NCBI RefSeq assembly: GCF_949628265.1
Contig: NC_088786.1
Location: forward strand, 36,725,681-36,789,680
Origin: Cloeon dipterum
Lineage: Eukaryota; Arthropoda; Insecta; Ephemeroptera; Baetidae
DNA: 64,000 bases
Direction of reading: 5' to 3'
Of this stretch, positions 35,764 to 47,705 are shown piece by piece (the stretch's first letter is position 1; each line of letters opens with the position of its first letter). The notes under the pieces are model-generated. The model saw only the letters and a program-made list of their open reading frames with translations. It was not told the DNA's origin and made no database searches. Both the position numbers and the translations under genes were made by a program.

Positions 35764-37029
35764 TGTTGAGCGGCTCCTTCTCCACGCAATAAACTCAAGT
35801 GTATGCAAAACTGGAATGTGTAGCTTCTTTTATAGGAGAGGCATTCCAAACGCTCAAGGAATTAATAAGATTCCAAATAAAATGATGAGAATTTTTTCCA
35901 TTGTATCTTAATTCAGGTAAAAGACTCTGAAAGGAATATTAACACAAATGACCTAAATAAATTCAAGAACAGAGTGTAATGAGAATGATCATTTTGAGTC
36001 AGGAAAGGGTTGTAAATTTGAGGTTGGCTCTCAGGATTATTTATCAATATTAATTGAGTAGGAGAGGATTGGTGTGCCTCAACAAATTATTAATAAGCGA
36101 TCTTTTGAAGACGATGATGGTAAAGAAGCGATTTTTAAGGAATTATTTTTACGAGAGGCGCTCAACTTGATTTGGTTCAAACTTTATTTTTACACGGATT
36201 TTCTCTTCGCGGAGAAGTGAGTGTTGGATGAAAAATTATTGTTTCTTCTTCTTTATCTTAAATACAATTTTAGTCTAGGGGTCTCCGATTGGCTCAAAAA
36301 CTGAGAATACGTAATATCGAAAGATCAAACACGCAATGGTGAATTTCACTAAAAGATTGTCCTTAATTTTTCATTAATTTCTTAAAGCTATATTCTTTCC
36401 GCCATCTCGATAATTTTAATAATAAACGGTGAATCGCACAAAAAGCTAGTTATTAATCAGGTCGCTGGATTTTTATTGTTCATTGGCAACCTCAACATGC
36501 AAAAATGTTGTGTAAGTACAGACGTTGAACGGAAAATTGTTATTTGTAAAAAGGAAATGTTAAAAATCTTCGCGTTGGCACAGAATGGTAGCCTCTATAA
36601 AAGCGAACGCAATGTAGGTATCCTGACAGGATCAGGATTTTCGTCAATAAAAGCTTAAAAAAGGCTTAAATGAACCGGTTTCAGTGCGGCTTTTCCTCTT
36701 GTGTAAGAATATCGAAATCGGTTTTCTTTTGTTGCTGGATGGGAGGCTCGTCAAAAAGGCAACTCTGCGACATCAGACGCGGTCAGGAAATAGTTGGCGA
36801 GGTTGCTCCTGAATAATAAGAAAATTGTAAAATTTCTGTGCACTTGCTCTTGCTGGACAAAAATTCAAAGAATGCCTAATAAAATTACTCTGGCTGAAGA
36901 ACCGACAAATTTTTAATAAAAAGCACTTTTATTGCTCATTTAAATCTTGAAATTATTGTTAGCGATCCACTAAAATTTATGTAAAAATAAAAATATGAAA
37001 AGTAACATCACTTACAAAAAACGTATCCA

Positions 37030-37356
37030 TTAACGACGACGAGGATATTTTTTCTCTTCAATTTTAGTATTTTTGCCAAACGACGGATTAGTTGCCTTCA
37101 CGAGAACAAGCCCTTGTGTGACGGGCGGTCTCACATTGGAGGGATACAACCTTTGGCAGACAAGGAGGAAAGGCAACAGGAGCAGCAACGCGAAGGAAAC
37201 ACAGATTCTGCAATGGCGTTTTTTTAATGGTGAGAAATTTCCTCGTTTTAAAAAAGCGAATGTAATGAATTGGAAATTTACTTACATGCTAACCGTAATG
37301 TCGATCACATCGATCTGGCCGATGAGGGCGATGAGTTCCTGAAGGAAGCTTTCCAT
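37030..37356 (-). CDS. Single-pass membrane microprotein, subfamily B (82 aa, longest)
   Basis: Exons 37356-37286 (MESFLQELIALIGQIDVIDI, TVS plus AT) and 37207-37030. Membrane segment ICVSFALLLLLPFLLVC, then QRLYPSNVRPPVTQGLVLVK and a Lys/Arg end (KIEEKKYPRRR). Its promoter and leader match the 33816 gene almost exactly while the coding part differs strongly, suggesting either fast coding divergence or conversion of the promoter. Poly(A) signal at 36477-36472. Confidence 0.74.
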
Positions 37357-39022
37357 GACGGTATTGAGAGGCTGCCGCTCTGCCAACACGAGATAAACTC
37401 AATAGAGTTTTAACGCCGTTATCCGGGATGCAGCGCCTTTTATGCCCGGGAGAGCAATTCCGAACGCTCAAGGAATTCAAACGCTGAGAAATAAAATTAG
37501 AAGAATTTCTTCCTTTTATCTAAAGATACAATTCTAGAAGGAGTGGAACAAGATCAAAGAAAAAGCTAATAAATTCCATTATATAATTTAGAATGAGATT
37601 AATCATTTTTGATCAGAAAATGAGGTTTAAATAACTTTTATTATATAGTTAATACAATTTAACAAGCGATAATTTAAAGGTGATGCTGAAGATGACCTGA
37701 AAAAGTAACGTTTTTTGTTGGGAATTTTTATCTTGATATTCTAAAGAACAATTTTAATCAATCAATCTTTACTTGAATCAAACTAATTTTCTCTACTCGA
37801 TGAAAGGAGTAGACAAATGGATGAAAATTGCTAATTCTTGAATAAAGCCGTGATTATTTAGAATTGAAACGTTTATATAATCTTGAATAACAGAGAGGAG
37901 ACATGACTTTTTGGTAATCGGATTTAAATTATTTGAAAAATCTGTAAGGAACATCGATTACCAATTTATATATCAGGTCATATTCAAATTTTAAATAAAT
38001 TAAACATGGTTGCATTTGCTTACGGGTTTTAACGGATTTTTACCAATTTCTAGAGCAAGAAATGAAGAAAATCTAAAATATGCGGTTGGACTGGTCAATA
38101 TTTCCTCTACAATGTAGATTCTTTCTTTTAAATTGCAAATTGCTGCCTCAATTTCCCCAAAAATCTATTTCTGACAATTCAAGTGGAAGTCTATAGCAAA
38201 TAATTGTAAAATTATTAAAAATAAACTGGCAAGACACTAACAAAAATGAAAAAGAACGCCCTTACAACTGCATTGCTTTTCTTAACGCGGGCTTTTCCAA
38301 CCCTGAAATGAAGTCTTGGGACTCCTAATCAATATTTCTGTTTCCTTAAAGCTGTCAAAATGTATTGTGATAAATTGAAAGATTAAACACGAAAAGGTGA
38401 ATTGCACTAAAAGAGAGTTCGCTTGATTTTATTGTTCATATTAGGCAGTCAATAAATGTATTCATGCGTAATATATCTTGTAAAAATACAAAGTAGAGTA
38501 GATTTTGTGTGTAAGATTGAGAAATGCTTAAAATCATTGCGTCGAAACGGAATCATAGTAAAATCTATCGACGAACGCCTCTTCCCTGGGATTTTCGTCC
38601 AAGTTTACAATAATCAGTGTACAGAACCCGCTCGTCGAATGCTTTAAAGGTTTCTATGGTGTAAAATAATCGTCGTGGGTGTCCTATTGTTGCTGGAAGG
38701 AATGTCCAAGAGGAATTTTATCAGATGGTCAGAAAATATTCGGCAGAGTTGCTTCTGAAATGAGAAAATTGTACAAATTAGAAACATTTCTATGGAATGA
38801 AATTTCTAGAATTCCATTTGAAAAGTTCGCATTCTGAGCTACTGACATATTTTAAATAGTCACCTGCGAATTGTAAAACATTTTAATATATCCCCAAAAA
38901 GATCAGAAATTATGTTGGCCTCAAAGTATAACTTAAAAAATTTCTAAACAAATGCGAAAATTAAAAAAGCAACATCAGCACTTACAAAACTTTTCCAGCA
39001 TTATTGAGTGCACAATTGGAGT

Positions 39023-39299
39023 TTAATCATGATGATCATGATGATGATCATCATCTTCAGCTTCATCATCTGATGACTGGATCTCCGACGCGCGTTTCCA
39101 GTTCAATAACATTAGCGGCCTATCGCGGCAGTAGCAATAATGGAGGTATACCTCGACGTTAATGACCACCACAATGATCGCTAACCTGCGAAATGGTTAT
39201 ATATAGTTTCCCTTTTATAATTGGCTAAAAGAAATTGGAAATTTATACTTACAGGCTGAAGAGGAACAAGTAAAGATAGTCCGTAACTGAGCTGAACAT
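39023..39299 (-). CDS. Single-pass membrane microprotein, subfamily C with Asp/His tail (69 aa)
   Basis: Exons 39299-39253 (MFSSVTDYLYLFLFS) and 39185-39023. Membrane segment LAIIVVVINVEVYL; the middle HYCYCRDRPLMLLNWKRASE is identical to the 27768 paralogue. The tail is DDEAEDDDHHHDHHD, longer and more His-rich than its sister through triplet changes. The TATA position reads GGTAAAAG as in the sister copy. Poly(A) signal at 38433-38428. Confidence 0.73.
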
Positions 39300-40141
39300 T
39301 GTCGAGCGGCTCTTCTCTTCCACGCAATGAACTCTAGTGTATGTATTTCTGGGATGGTGAGCTTCTTTTACCGGATAGAGATTCCAAACGCTCGAGGAAT
39401 TTAACAGTCGTGATAAAAATTATTAGAATTTCTTCCATTTTATCTAAAGGTAACATTCTCCAAGGAGTGGAACAGAATTGCATAATGGCCTAAATAAATT
39501 CCAACGCAGAATAAATAATGAGAATGATTTTTAATCAGGGAAGGGTTGAAAATTTGAGAGTGGTTCGGGATTATTTATCAATTTTGACTTCCTGAGCAGG
39601 GACAGGAGTGGCAGATGAAGACTAAAAGTGTATTTCTCTTAAATTCGCTCACTTATGCAAAAAAAGATAGTTAAAATTGTTTCTATTAGGACGTTCCAGG
39701 ATATTTTATTACTGTATTTCGGTTAAAAAAATAATCAAGGTGTTTTATACAATATTCCCTCATATTTCAAGTAATTAATTCTTGTTATTAAGGTAAATGC
39801 AATAAAATACGATCTGCATTCGTTGGATTAAAATATGTATTTTTTTATTCATTTGGCAACATAGACCTTGGCGCGTGTAAAAACAAAAGCAAAAATACAG
39901 ACAGAAAAGATTTTAAACGAGGTATTGAGGTGCGTAAAAAGAAGGATATGTGTAAAATTATCGCATTATGCACGACAAAATCTCAGCGTATGTCTGAGAG
40001 AATAAGGGGTTTCGTCAAAGTTTAAAAAGAGCGCCGACAAATTCTCTTGAGGTTTCTTATGGCGTAATAAGAGTCGATTTTCTGCTGTCGGTGGAAGGTC
40101 TAATCAGCCAAGAGGCAGAAGAATTTCTGCCATCCAAGACG

Positions 40142-40645
40142 TTCTGAAATTTAGAAAATGTACAAATGAGTTTGCTTCCTTGCTGGAAAAGAATTCGTAG
40201 AATTCCTAATAAAAATTTCCCCTTTGGCTGACATATTTTGGATACAATCGACAGAATTCTAATCACTCCTGCCGCGTACAGCAATAAAACTATTTTTGAA
40301 AGAGACAAGGTCAAAATTCATTCAGCCTCAGTAAAAAATCTTGAAAGAAATTCGAAAATTACAATTTTAACATCACTTACAATCATTCCTATGAAGGGGG
40401 TCTACGTCAGTACCGTCAGGATCGGGTCGTGGCGGCGGTGGGAGTTGGACTTTGTTGGTCTTCATTTTATTAGAGTACAAAACATGCAGGATTCCGTGGC
40501 TCAATGCAATAAGAGTGATCACCTTCATAGCACTGAAACGTATTTATAATAACATGAGATTTTTTTAAATGATTTCCTTTTTTTAAATCAGTGATTAAAT
40601 GCAAGGGAAATTTACTTACATGAGGATTCTCAAGTGCGGGTACAT
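40142..40645 (-). CDS. Single-pass membrane microprotein, subfamily A (59 aa)
   Basis: Exons 40645-40620 (MYPHLRIL plus AT), 40532-40381 and 3' from 40143. Membrane segment AMKVITLIALSHGILHVLY; tail KTNKVQLPPPPRPDPDGTDV and a final HRND. TAA split T/AA. TATA-like AATAAAAGG near 40749, poly(A) signal at 39849-39844. The B-C-A block duplication makes it the positional counterpart of the 29126 gene, yet exons 1 and 2 are very different. Confidence 0.72.
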
Positions 40646-41129
40646 ATTTGTTCTTCTAGATGTGATGGATTTGGTGAAGATCGATATTGTCTTTGCAGTG
40701 CGTGGTAGTGCCAACACAATAATGAACTCAGGGTGGTTATGCAGCGCCTTTTATTCGCTCAGAGGAAAGAAGGAATTCAAACCTCGTCTGGAGAATTCGG
40801 TCTCGTGGAATTTTTCTTCCCAACTCTCTGCTTGTCTTTTTAATCCAAATAAAATGATGCTATTCTTGCTATGCGGGGGAACAAGGCAAATTTAGGAAAA
40901 TAATTGGAATTTTTTACCTCCTTGTGTTATTATACACACACACCCTCATTTATACTCGAAAACATCGGCTGCAATAAACAGTATTTCTGTTGTGAAACCC
41001 TTTATTTATATTTTATTTTCTTGATATTAGAAATTAATTTAAAAATTTGCGCTTGTCAGCTAAGGGTCTCTATAAATTTATTAACAGATACGCATTTTTC
41101 TAAAATATGCGATAAAATATTTTTATATC

Positions 41130-41450
41130 GAAATTGTACCAATGGGGTTGAAGGGGGATAAGTGTAAATACCCCCTGAATACTTTAGCTAGTTAGGGAAG
41201 GTCGAGACGAGTCTAACGGTGGTTATAGCTGTTGCAATTCTGATTGTTATAACCCGAGATTTTGAGGTCAAAAAATAACAAAATTTGAATAATTACTTCA
41301 TTTGTTCCTGTTTTGCAGTTTTCCACACCTCTATATTTCAGGTTCGAAGCATCAGAATTGCAAAAACTACCCACGGTTGGGCTCGTCTTAACCTTCTTTG
41401 GGTAGCTAAAGGGTGTAGGGTTGTTTGATCTCCACCCCTAAGTTGCCATA
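41130..41450. repeat. Fold-back repeat copy
   Basis: Arms GGGGTTGAAGGGGGATAA...GTCGAGACGAGTCTAACGG and CCCACGGTTGGGCTCGTCTT...GATCTCCACCCC are inverted. It is the counterpart of the 29.6 kb copy in the duplicated block. Confidence 0.7.
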
Positions 41451-41499
41451 CTGCTTGAAAGATGCAACAGTGAGCGGTGCCAGGAACGGTCGTCGCTTT

Positions 41500-41825
41500 T
41501 TATCAAAATTGTAGCAATGGGGTTGAAAGGGGATGAGGTTAACCACGTCCTAAATACCTTAGCTGGTTAGAAAAGATTGAGGCGAGTCTAACGGTGGGTA
41601 GTTTTTGCAATTCTGATGTTTATAACCCCAGATTTCGGAGTTTGAAATGATAGCAAAACACAAAAATCTCAAATATCTCTCGACTTTTTCGAATTTAGCA
41701 AACTCGAAATCTCAGGTTCTAACCATCAAAATTGTAAATATTACCCACTGTTGGACTCTTCTTCACCTCGCCTAACACCCTGAAGGGTTTAGCCGTGCTT
41801 ACCCTCCACCCCTTAGTAGCTATAC
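41500..41825. repeat. Fold-back repeat copy
   Basis: Inverted arms GGGGTTGAAAGGGGATGAGG and ACCCTCCACCCC with internal GTCTAACGGTGGGTAG and CTACCCACNGTTGGAC type motifs. The preceding 30 bases (GTGAGCGGTGCCAGGAACGG) recur at 48.78 kb, so this copy and the 48.8 kb copy were duplicated together. Confidence 0.72.
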
Positions 41826-42565
41826 TTCACATAAACCCGAGAAAAACCAAAAATAACTGCACTTTGAAATTTTCATCCTGGGTGTTGCGAACCCTGATTG
41901 CGGGGCGGACAACGAGACGTGCCATTTTTAGAAACTTAGTTGATCGAGTGTCAGGCGCCCGGTCCCGCGGCTGGTCTGGAGGCCGGTCCGGCGGCCCACT
42001 TTGGCCGTGGCCCACCGGGGTATTGCCCGGTGCGCCCGATTGTCTATCAAAGTCTGCTCCTTTGTGGCTTTTCGCATTATCAAAAAAAAATCTTCGAATC
42101 CAAATAACAGTTACTAAGACCAAAAGTTCCAGGACATTTAATCAGTCTTAAAATTTTAAAAGGAAAAAATTGTCAGAGCGTTATTTTATTAATAACTTTT
42201 TTACAATTCCCTCATATTTTTTAAAGCTATATTCTTGTCGATTTATTATAAGAGGAAATGCAATGAAAAATGATCTGCGTTCGTTGGATTATACTATTTT
42301 TTATTCATTTGGCCAGATGGACCTTGGCGCTTGTAAAAACAAAAGAAAAATACTGACAGAAAAAGGATTTTAAACGAGGTATTGATGTGCGTAAAAAAAG
42401 GAAATGTGTGACAGCATCTCAGCATCTCTACAGGGTTTTCGTCAAAGTTTAAAAAGAGCGCCTACAAATCCTCTTGAGGTTTTTTTAAAAGTCTATTTTC
42501 TATTGTGGTGGAAGGAGGAAGGTCGAATCAGCCAAAAGGCAGAGGAATTTCTGCCAACCAAGACG

Positions 42566-43090
42566 TTCTGAAATTCAGAAAATGTACAAATGAGAAACGT
42601 TTCTTTACTTGCCTTCTTGCTGGACAGAAATTCAAAGAATTCCTAATAAAAATTTCCTATGCAGCAGACATATTTAGGATACAATCAACAAAATTATAAT
42701 CCCTCCTGCAGCGTGTAGCATTAATACTAATTATGAGAGAGACAAGGTCAAAAATCATTCAGCCTCAGTAATAAGCAAAAAATCTTCAAAGAATTTAGAA
42801 AATTACAATCCTAACATCACTTACAATCATTCTTATCACCGGGATCTCTGAGGGCTATGTCAGGATGGTCAGGTTCAGGTCCTGGCGGCGATGGGTGTTG
42901 GTCATTTAAGGTACTCACATACCAGCGTAAAACAAAGAGGTACCATTTCCAGATATTGAATGCCGTCACAACTACGAGCAAAACACTGAAACATGTTAAT
43001 GAGATTTTTTATATTGGATGTTTCCTTTTTTAAACGAGTGATAAAGTCAGGGAAATTTACTTACATGCATGCCAAGATCAGGTAGGACAT
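42566..43090 (-). CDS. Single-pass membrane microprotein, subfamily A (62 aa)
   Basis: Exons 43090-43065 (MSYLILAC plus AT), 42985-42825 and 3' from 42567. Membrane segment VLLVVVTAFNIW, then KWYLFVLRW and HPSPPGPEPDHPD; ends DKND with TAA split T/AA. Unlike its near twin at 29126, the TATA box is canonical (TATAAAA, 43203-43197). Poly(A) signal at 42305-42300. A 28-nt stretch upstream at 43247 is shared with the 10.5 kb LTR-like region. Confidence 0.73.
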
Positions 43091-44332
43091 GTTTGTTCTT
43101 ATAGAGATGAGATGGATTTGGTGAAGATCGATATTGTCTTTGCAGTGCGTGGTGGTGCCAACACAATAATGAACTCAGGGTGGTAATGCAGCACCTTTTA
43201 TACGCTCAGAGGAAAGAAGGAATCCAAACCTCGTCTGATGAGTTATGCTCTTTTTATCCCTGTCCTCTCGGACCGGGAAGTTTGGACTCGTGGGATTTCT
43301 CTTCGTAATTTTTGGCATTTCTCTTACATCCAAATAATATTATTCTTAAATATTTGAAAAATGCGAACACTCGAGGTTGTTATCTAAATTCTTCCTTTTT
43401 CGATCCTGAACCTCATCTAGAGTTGATTAAATCCTCAATTATTCAATAATTGATCATCTCTACGCGGTGAAGCTCTGTGACAAATGGATCAATATTTTGT
43501 TATTCGAAAATACTGGAGAAACCATCTTCAAAATTTCTGATTTGAACATCTTTCAATCTATTATCCTTTTTGGCAAAAATGGTTTCTAATTAATTTCCAA
43601 AACTAATGAAAAAAAATCCAACACCAATTTGATTCTCATTTTATATAAATTAAATAAAGGTCTCCAAGAAAATAATTCCAAGTCTAGTAACTGTTAAAAT
43701 ATATTTTGTAGAACACAAAGGTGAATTTGACTCAAACATTGTCATTAATTTTTCAGATATTTCGAGAATTTGTAATTATTAAAAGGGGCATCGCACAAAA
43801 AGAGTTTTTTAGGGTTACTGGATTTTATTATATACAGGCAACCTCATCATACATTTATTATTAATGTTAAATATACATTAAAATAATATATTTTGTGTGT
43901 AAAGATAATAAATGCTTAAAATTATTGCGTATAGTAAAACCTCTATATCAACAATTTTTGTCAAAGCTAAAATGAATCGGTGTAAAAGAATGATCCGTTG
44001 AATCCTTTTGAATCTTCCAATGTAGGTTTGCTATTGTTGCTGGAGGGATGAACGTCTAAATAGGCAACACGGCAGAGGAATTTCGAAAATATTCTTCTGA
44101 AATAAGAAAATTGTACAAATGAGAAAAATATCTCTGAATTCCAAATAAAATTTCCCTGTCTGATCTACCGACATATTTTGAATAGTCAGCGCGTTCATAT
44201 TACTCCTATAAATAATTAAAATATTTTTATATTCCTAAACAAGGTCAGAAATTAAGTTAGTCTCAATGGTTAAGCAAAAAATCTTCAAAACAAATGCGAA
44301 ATTTAAAAAAAAGGTTCAACACTTACAAGAAC

Positions 44333-44608
44333 TTATGCAGCATTGTTCGCGCATTGAAGCGGTTCATCGTCATTCGATCGAGTGCGTGTGTATTCTCCAT
44401 AGACGGATTTCAAGCCAGGAACGTCCGGACGAGAGCGGCACCACGATAAATAAGAGAAGTGGACGATAAGGACGATTGCCGCGACCGCAATCCTGAATGA
44501 AAATGGTTCGAGTGTCCTTTTTCAAAAGATTAACTAAAATGCGAAATTTACTTACATGATCAAAACTAACAAGACATAGTTGTCCATAACGAATGTGCCT
44601 AGTGACAT
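44333..44608 (-). CDS. Single-pass membrane microprotein, divergent C-like (70 aa)
   Basis: Exons 44608-44556 (MSLGTFVMDNYVLLVLI plus AT) and 44492-44333, phase-2 intron. Membrane segment YVLLVLIMIAVAAIVLIVHF crosses the junction as in subfamily C. The tail is Ser/Arg/Asp-mixed (WCRSRPDVPGLKSVYGEYTR, SNDDEPLQCANNAA) with no Asp/His run. TATA at 44688-44682, poly(A) signal at 43829-43824. A longer frame on the same strand but out of phase overlaps it and is a shadow. Confidence 0.7.
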
Positions 44609-44829
44609 TTTTGCGAGCGGCTCTTCTCTTCCACGCAATAAACTCGAGTGAAGTGTATGTACTCCTGGGATGTGCAGCCTCTTTTATAGGAGAGAGGTTC
44701 CGCAAACGCTCGAGGAAATCAAACGTTGACAAGTGAAATTATTAGAATATCTTTCATTTCACGTAAAGGAAACATTCTCGAAGGAATGGAACAGGATAAC
44801 ACAAATTCCAGCACAGAATATTTATCATT

Positions 44830-45950
44830 TATAATGAGAATGATATTTAAAGAGGAATGATACTGGAAAAGCCAGGAAAATGCTTGTTGCCAATGCATAA
44901 ACTCATCCCTTAGGATTCAGTTAAAGCCTAAATTGACCTAAGGATTGCTGTAATTTTTTGAGAAAATTGGCTGGAAAGTTAGCGTGCTTTTCAAATTGTA
45001 ATGGCTGTCTCCTTACTTGAAATCCGATTTAATTTCAAAACCAAGAGTTTCCCCAATAAGTGGCATACACCGTTGGACAGATCTCGACGAGAGTAATCGG
45101 AATATGCCAAGAAAATATGTTCAAGCACTCGAAATTTTGGAGAAAATTGGCAAAATTTGAATTTTTATTGTAAGAAGGTCATTTTTTATTATTGCAAATT
45201 GTTTATCGATCAATTGTTTAAGACCTCCAACAATTTAAATAATTTTCAATTGTGCCCAGTATCATTCCACTTTTTAATCAGGAAAGGGTTGTGAGGTTGG
45301 TTCAGGGTTATTTATCAATTTCGACTAACAATAAGCAGGACAGGAGTGGGATACATCTACAAATTAATAAGCGACCTTTTGAAGACGATGCCTGAAGAGT
45401 CGATTTTTCAGGGAATTAATTTTGATGAGGCTCGTCATCTTGGGTTCTAACCTTATTTTTTCATCGGTTTTTTCTGCGGAGAATAATGAGCAATGGATGA
45501 AAAAAAATTGTGTTCATTTTTATTATTTATATTTAATTTTTAATAAATTAAGTCTAGGGACTTGAATCGAGATCTTGTCTGAAAATGTAATTTTTATTTA
45601 GTAACAATCAATCAAAGGTAAGGGATAAAAATAATGAATATGTACCGTACTTCGCCACTTGCATTAATTTCGAAAAGGAAAAAATATTTATTTTCCATGG
45701 CTGATTTAAAATTTATTTACCATTCATAGAGGCTTGTCTCATTCAGAACCTTTGAAAGTGGCAAAGAATGAATTGCGAAATCGCGCCAAAGTGGGTGGTT
45801 GTAAAGAACCTGCCCCAGATCGTCAAAATTCCATTCTTCCTCCAGCCACATCCCTCTTCTGGCATCAAGTGTCTAAAAAATCAGACCCGATAGGAAAGGA
45901 AGAACTTAAATTTAGATTCAGCTTTTTTTACTTAACTAAATGTGTTTGGA
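44830..45950. other. Non-coding spacer
   Basis: AT-rich DNA without family exons or a TATA box. A plus-strand frame of 97 codons at 45734 has no motif or splice context and I do not accept it. Confidence 0.4.
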
Positions 45951-45954
45951 AGTT

Positions 45955-46095
45955 GATAAGCGTCACCGTGAAGGCGTATTGCGTCATAGGGTTGGGGTCA
46001 CGGGGAGGGCGTCACGCGTCACCGTAAAGGCGTCACGGGAAAGGCGTCACACGTCATGGGGTGGACGTCACGCCTTTACGGTGACGCGTGACCGC
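45955..46095. repeat. CGTCAC-rich repeat with perfect 23-bp inverted arms
   Basis: GGCGTCAC-type words repeat at least six times. The arms 46011-46033 and 46070-46092 are perfect reverse complements of 23 bp with a 36-nt loop, and the loop contains GGACGTCAC (CRE-like) and further GCGTCAC words. GC content is far above its surroundings. Confidence 0.9.
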
Positions 46096-46542
46096 TCTAC
46101 TGTGGACATTTTATTACTAAATTTAAAAATAGTAAAGGTGTTTTTTACAATTCCCTTACATTTCAAGTAATTCTTTTCATTTATTTATTAAGGTAAATGC
46201 AATAAAATATGATCTGCGTTCGCTGGATTATACTATTTTTTATTCATTTGGCAACATAGACCTAGGCGCGTGCAAATTTCAAGAAAAATACAGACAGATA
46301 GCATTTTTAAACGAGGTATTGATGTGCGTAAAAAGAGGTTATGTGTAAAATTATCGCGTTTGGCCCTGAATTGTAGTAAAACGAACGCGACAACGTCTTA
46401 CAGATAAACAGGGGTTTATCGTCAAAGTTTAAAAAGAGCGCCAACTAATCCTCTTGAAGTTTCTTAAAAGTCGATTTTCTTGTGGTGGAAGGAGGGAGGT
46501 CTAATCAGCCAAATGCCAGAGGAATTTCTGCCAACTATCACG

Positions 46543-47044
46543 TTCTGAAATTTAGAAAATGTACAAATGAGCTTTGTTGCTGGACAGAAATTCATAGAAT
46601 TCCTGATGAAAATTTCCACTGCGGCTCTGACATATTTTGGATACAATCAACAGAATTCTAATCACTCCTGACGCGTACAGCATTAAAACTAATTTCGAGA
46701 GCAGTTCAAAATTCATCCAGCCTCATTGTCAGAAATAAAAGTAAAAAATCACGAAATAAATATGAAAATTACAATTTTAACAACACTTACAATTCATCCA
46801 ATCAATGGGCTCTACGACACCGTCAGGATCAGGGCCTGCCGGCGGTGGGAATTTGACAATCTTGGCTATCTTAGAAGGGTTCCAATAATAGAGGAATACT
46901 TTCGTTGCTGCAATAGCCATAATCATCTGCAAATAACTGAAACATATTTATAAGAGTGAGATTTTTGATATTGGATGTTCCCTTTTTTTTAAATTAAAAA
47001 TAAGGGAAATTTACTTACAAGCCTGCTCCCCAGCGAGTGGCCAT
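46543..47044 (-). CDS. Single-pass membrane microprotein, subfamily A (57 aa)
   Basis: Exons 47044-47019 (MATRWGAG plus TT), 46936-46791 and 3' from 46544. The hydrophobic segment YLQMIMAIAATKVFLYYW is weaker than in its relatives. The tail KFPPPAGPDPDGVVEP is typical of A. TAA split T/AA. TATA at 47156-47150, poly(A) signal at 46244-46239. Confidence 0.68.
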
Positions 47045-47705
47045 AGTTCTTCTTATAGATGAGATGGATTTGGTGAAGAACGATATTGTCTTTGCAGTGC
47101 GTGGTAGTGCCAACACAATAATGAACGCAGGGTGGTAATGCAGAGTACTTTTTATATGCTCTCAGGAATCAAAGAATTCAAACCTCGCCTTGAGATTCTG
47201 GAGAATTTGCACTCGTGGGGTTTTTCTTCGTAATTCTCTGCAACTCTTTTAATAAATAATAATATTGCTCTGCAGGGGGAAACAAGGAAAAATCAGGAAA
47301 ACAATTGAAATATTTTACCGTTAATTGTACACGAAAACAGAATATCCTTCACTCCAATAATTCAGGTCTCTATTTAAATTTTTTTACGATTCCTTCATAT
47401 TTGAAGTGTTTTTTTAAGTTATTCTTGTCAATTTATTAAGGTAATAAAACAATGATACAATCTGCGTTCTTTGGGTTTAACTATTTTTATTCATTTGGCA
47501 ACCTCGACATTGCAACGTGCAAATACAAGCAAAAATAAAAAAAGAAAGGATTTTAAACGAGGTATTGATGTGCGTATAAAGGAGTAAATGTGTAAAATCA
47601 TCGCGTTTGGCACTGAATTGTTGTTAATGGAACGCGACAAATTCTCAGCAGTATCCTGAGAGAAACTGGGGCTTCGTCGAAGTTTAAAAAATAATTCTCC
47701 TGAAG

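Noticed and set aside
41795..42151. Overlapping open frames of 98-118 codons on both strands
   Set aside because: They coincide with a GC-rich island (41.94-42.07 kb), lack motifs and splice context, and are open on both strands, as expected from composition alone.
44370..44732. 120-codon minus-strand frame
   Set aside because: It overlaps the spliced microprotein gene at 44608 in another phase and runs through its intron and promoter, so it is a shadow.
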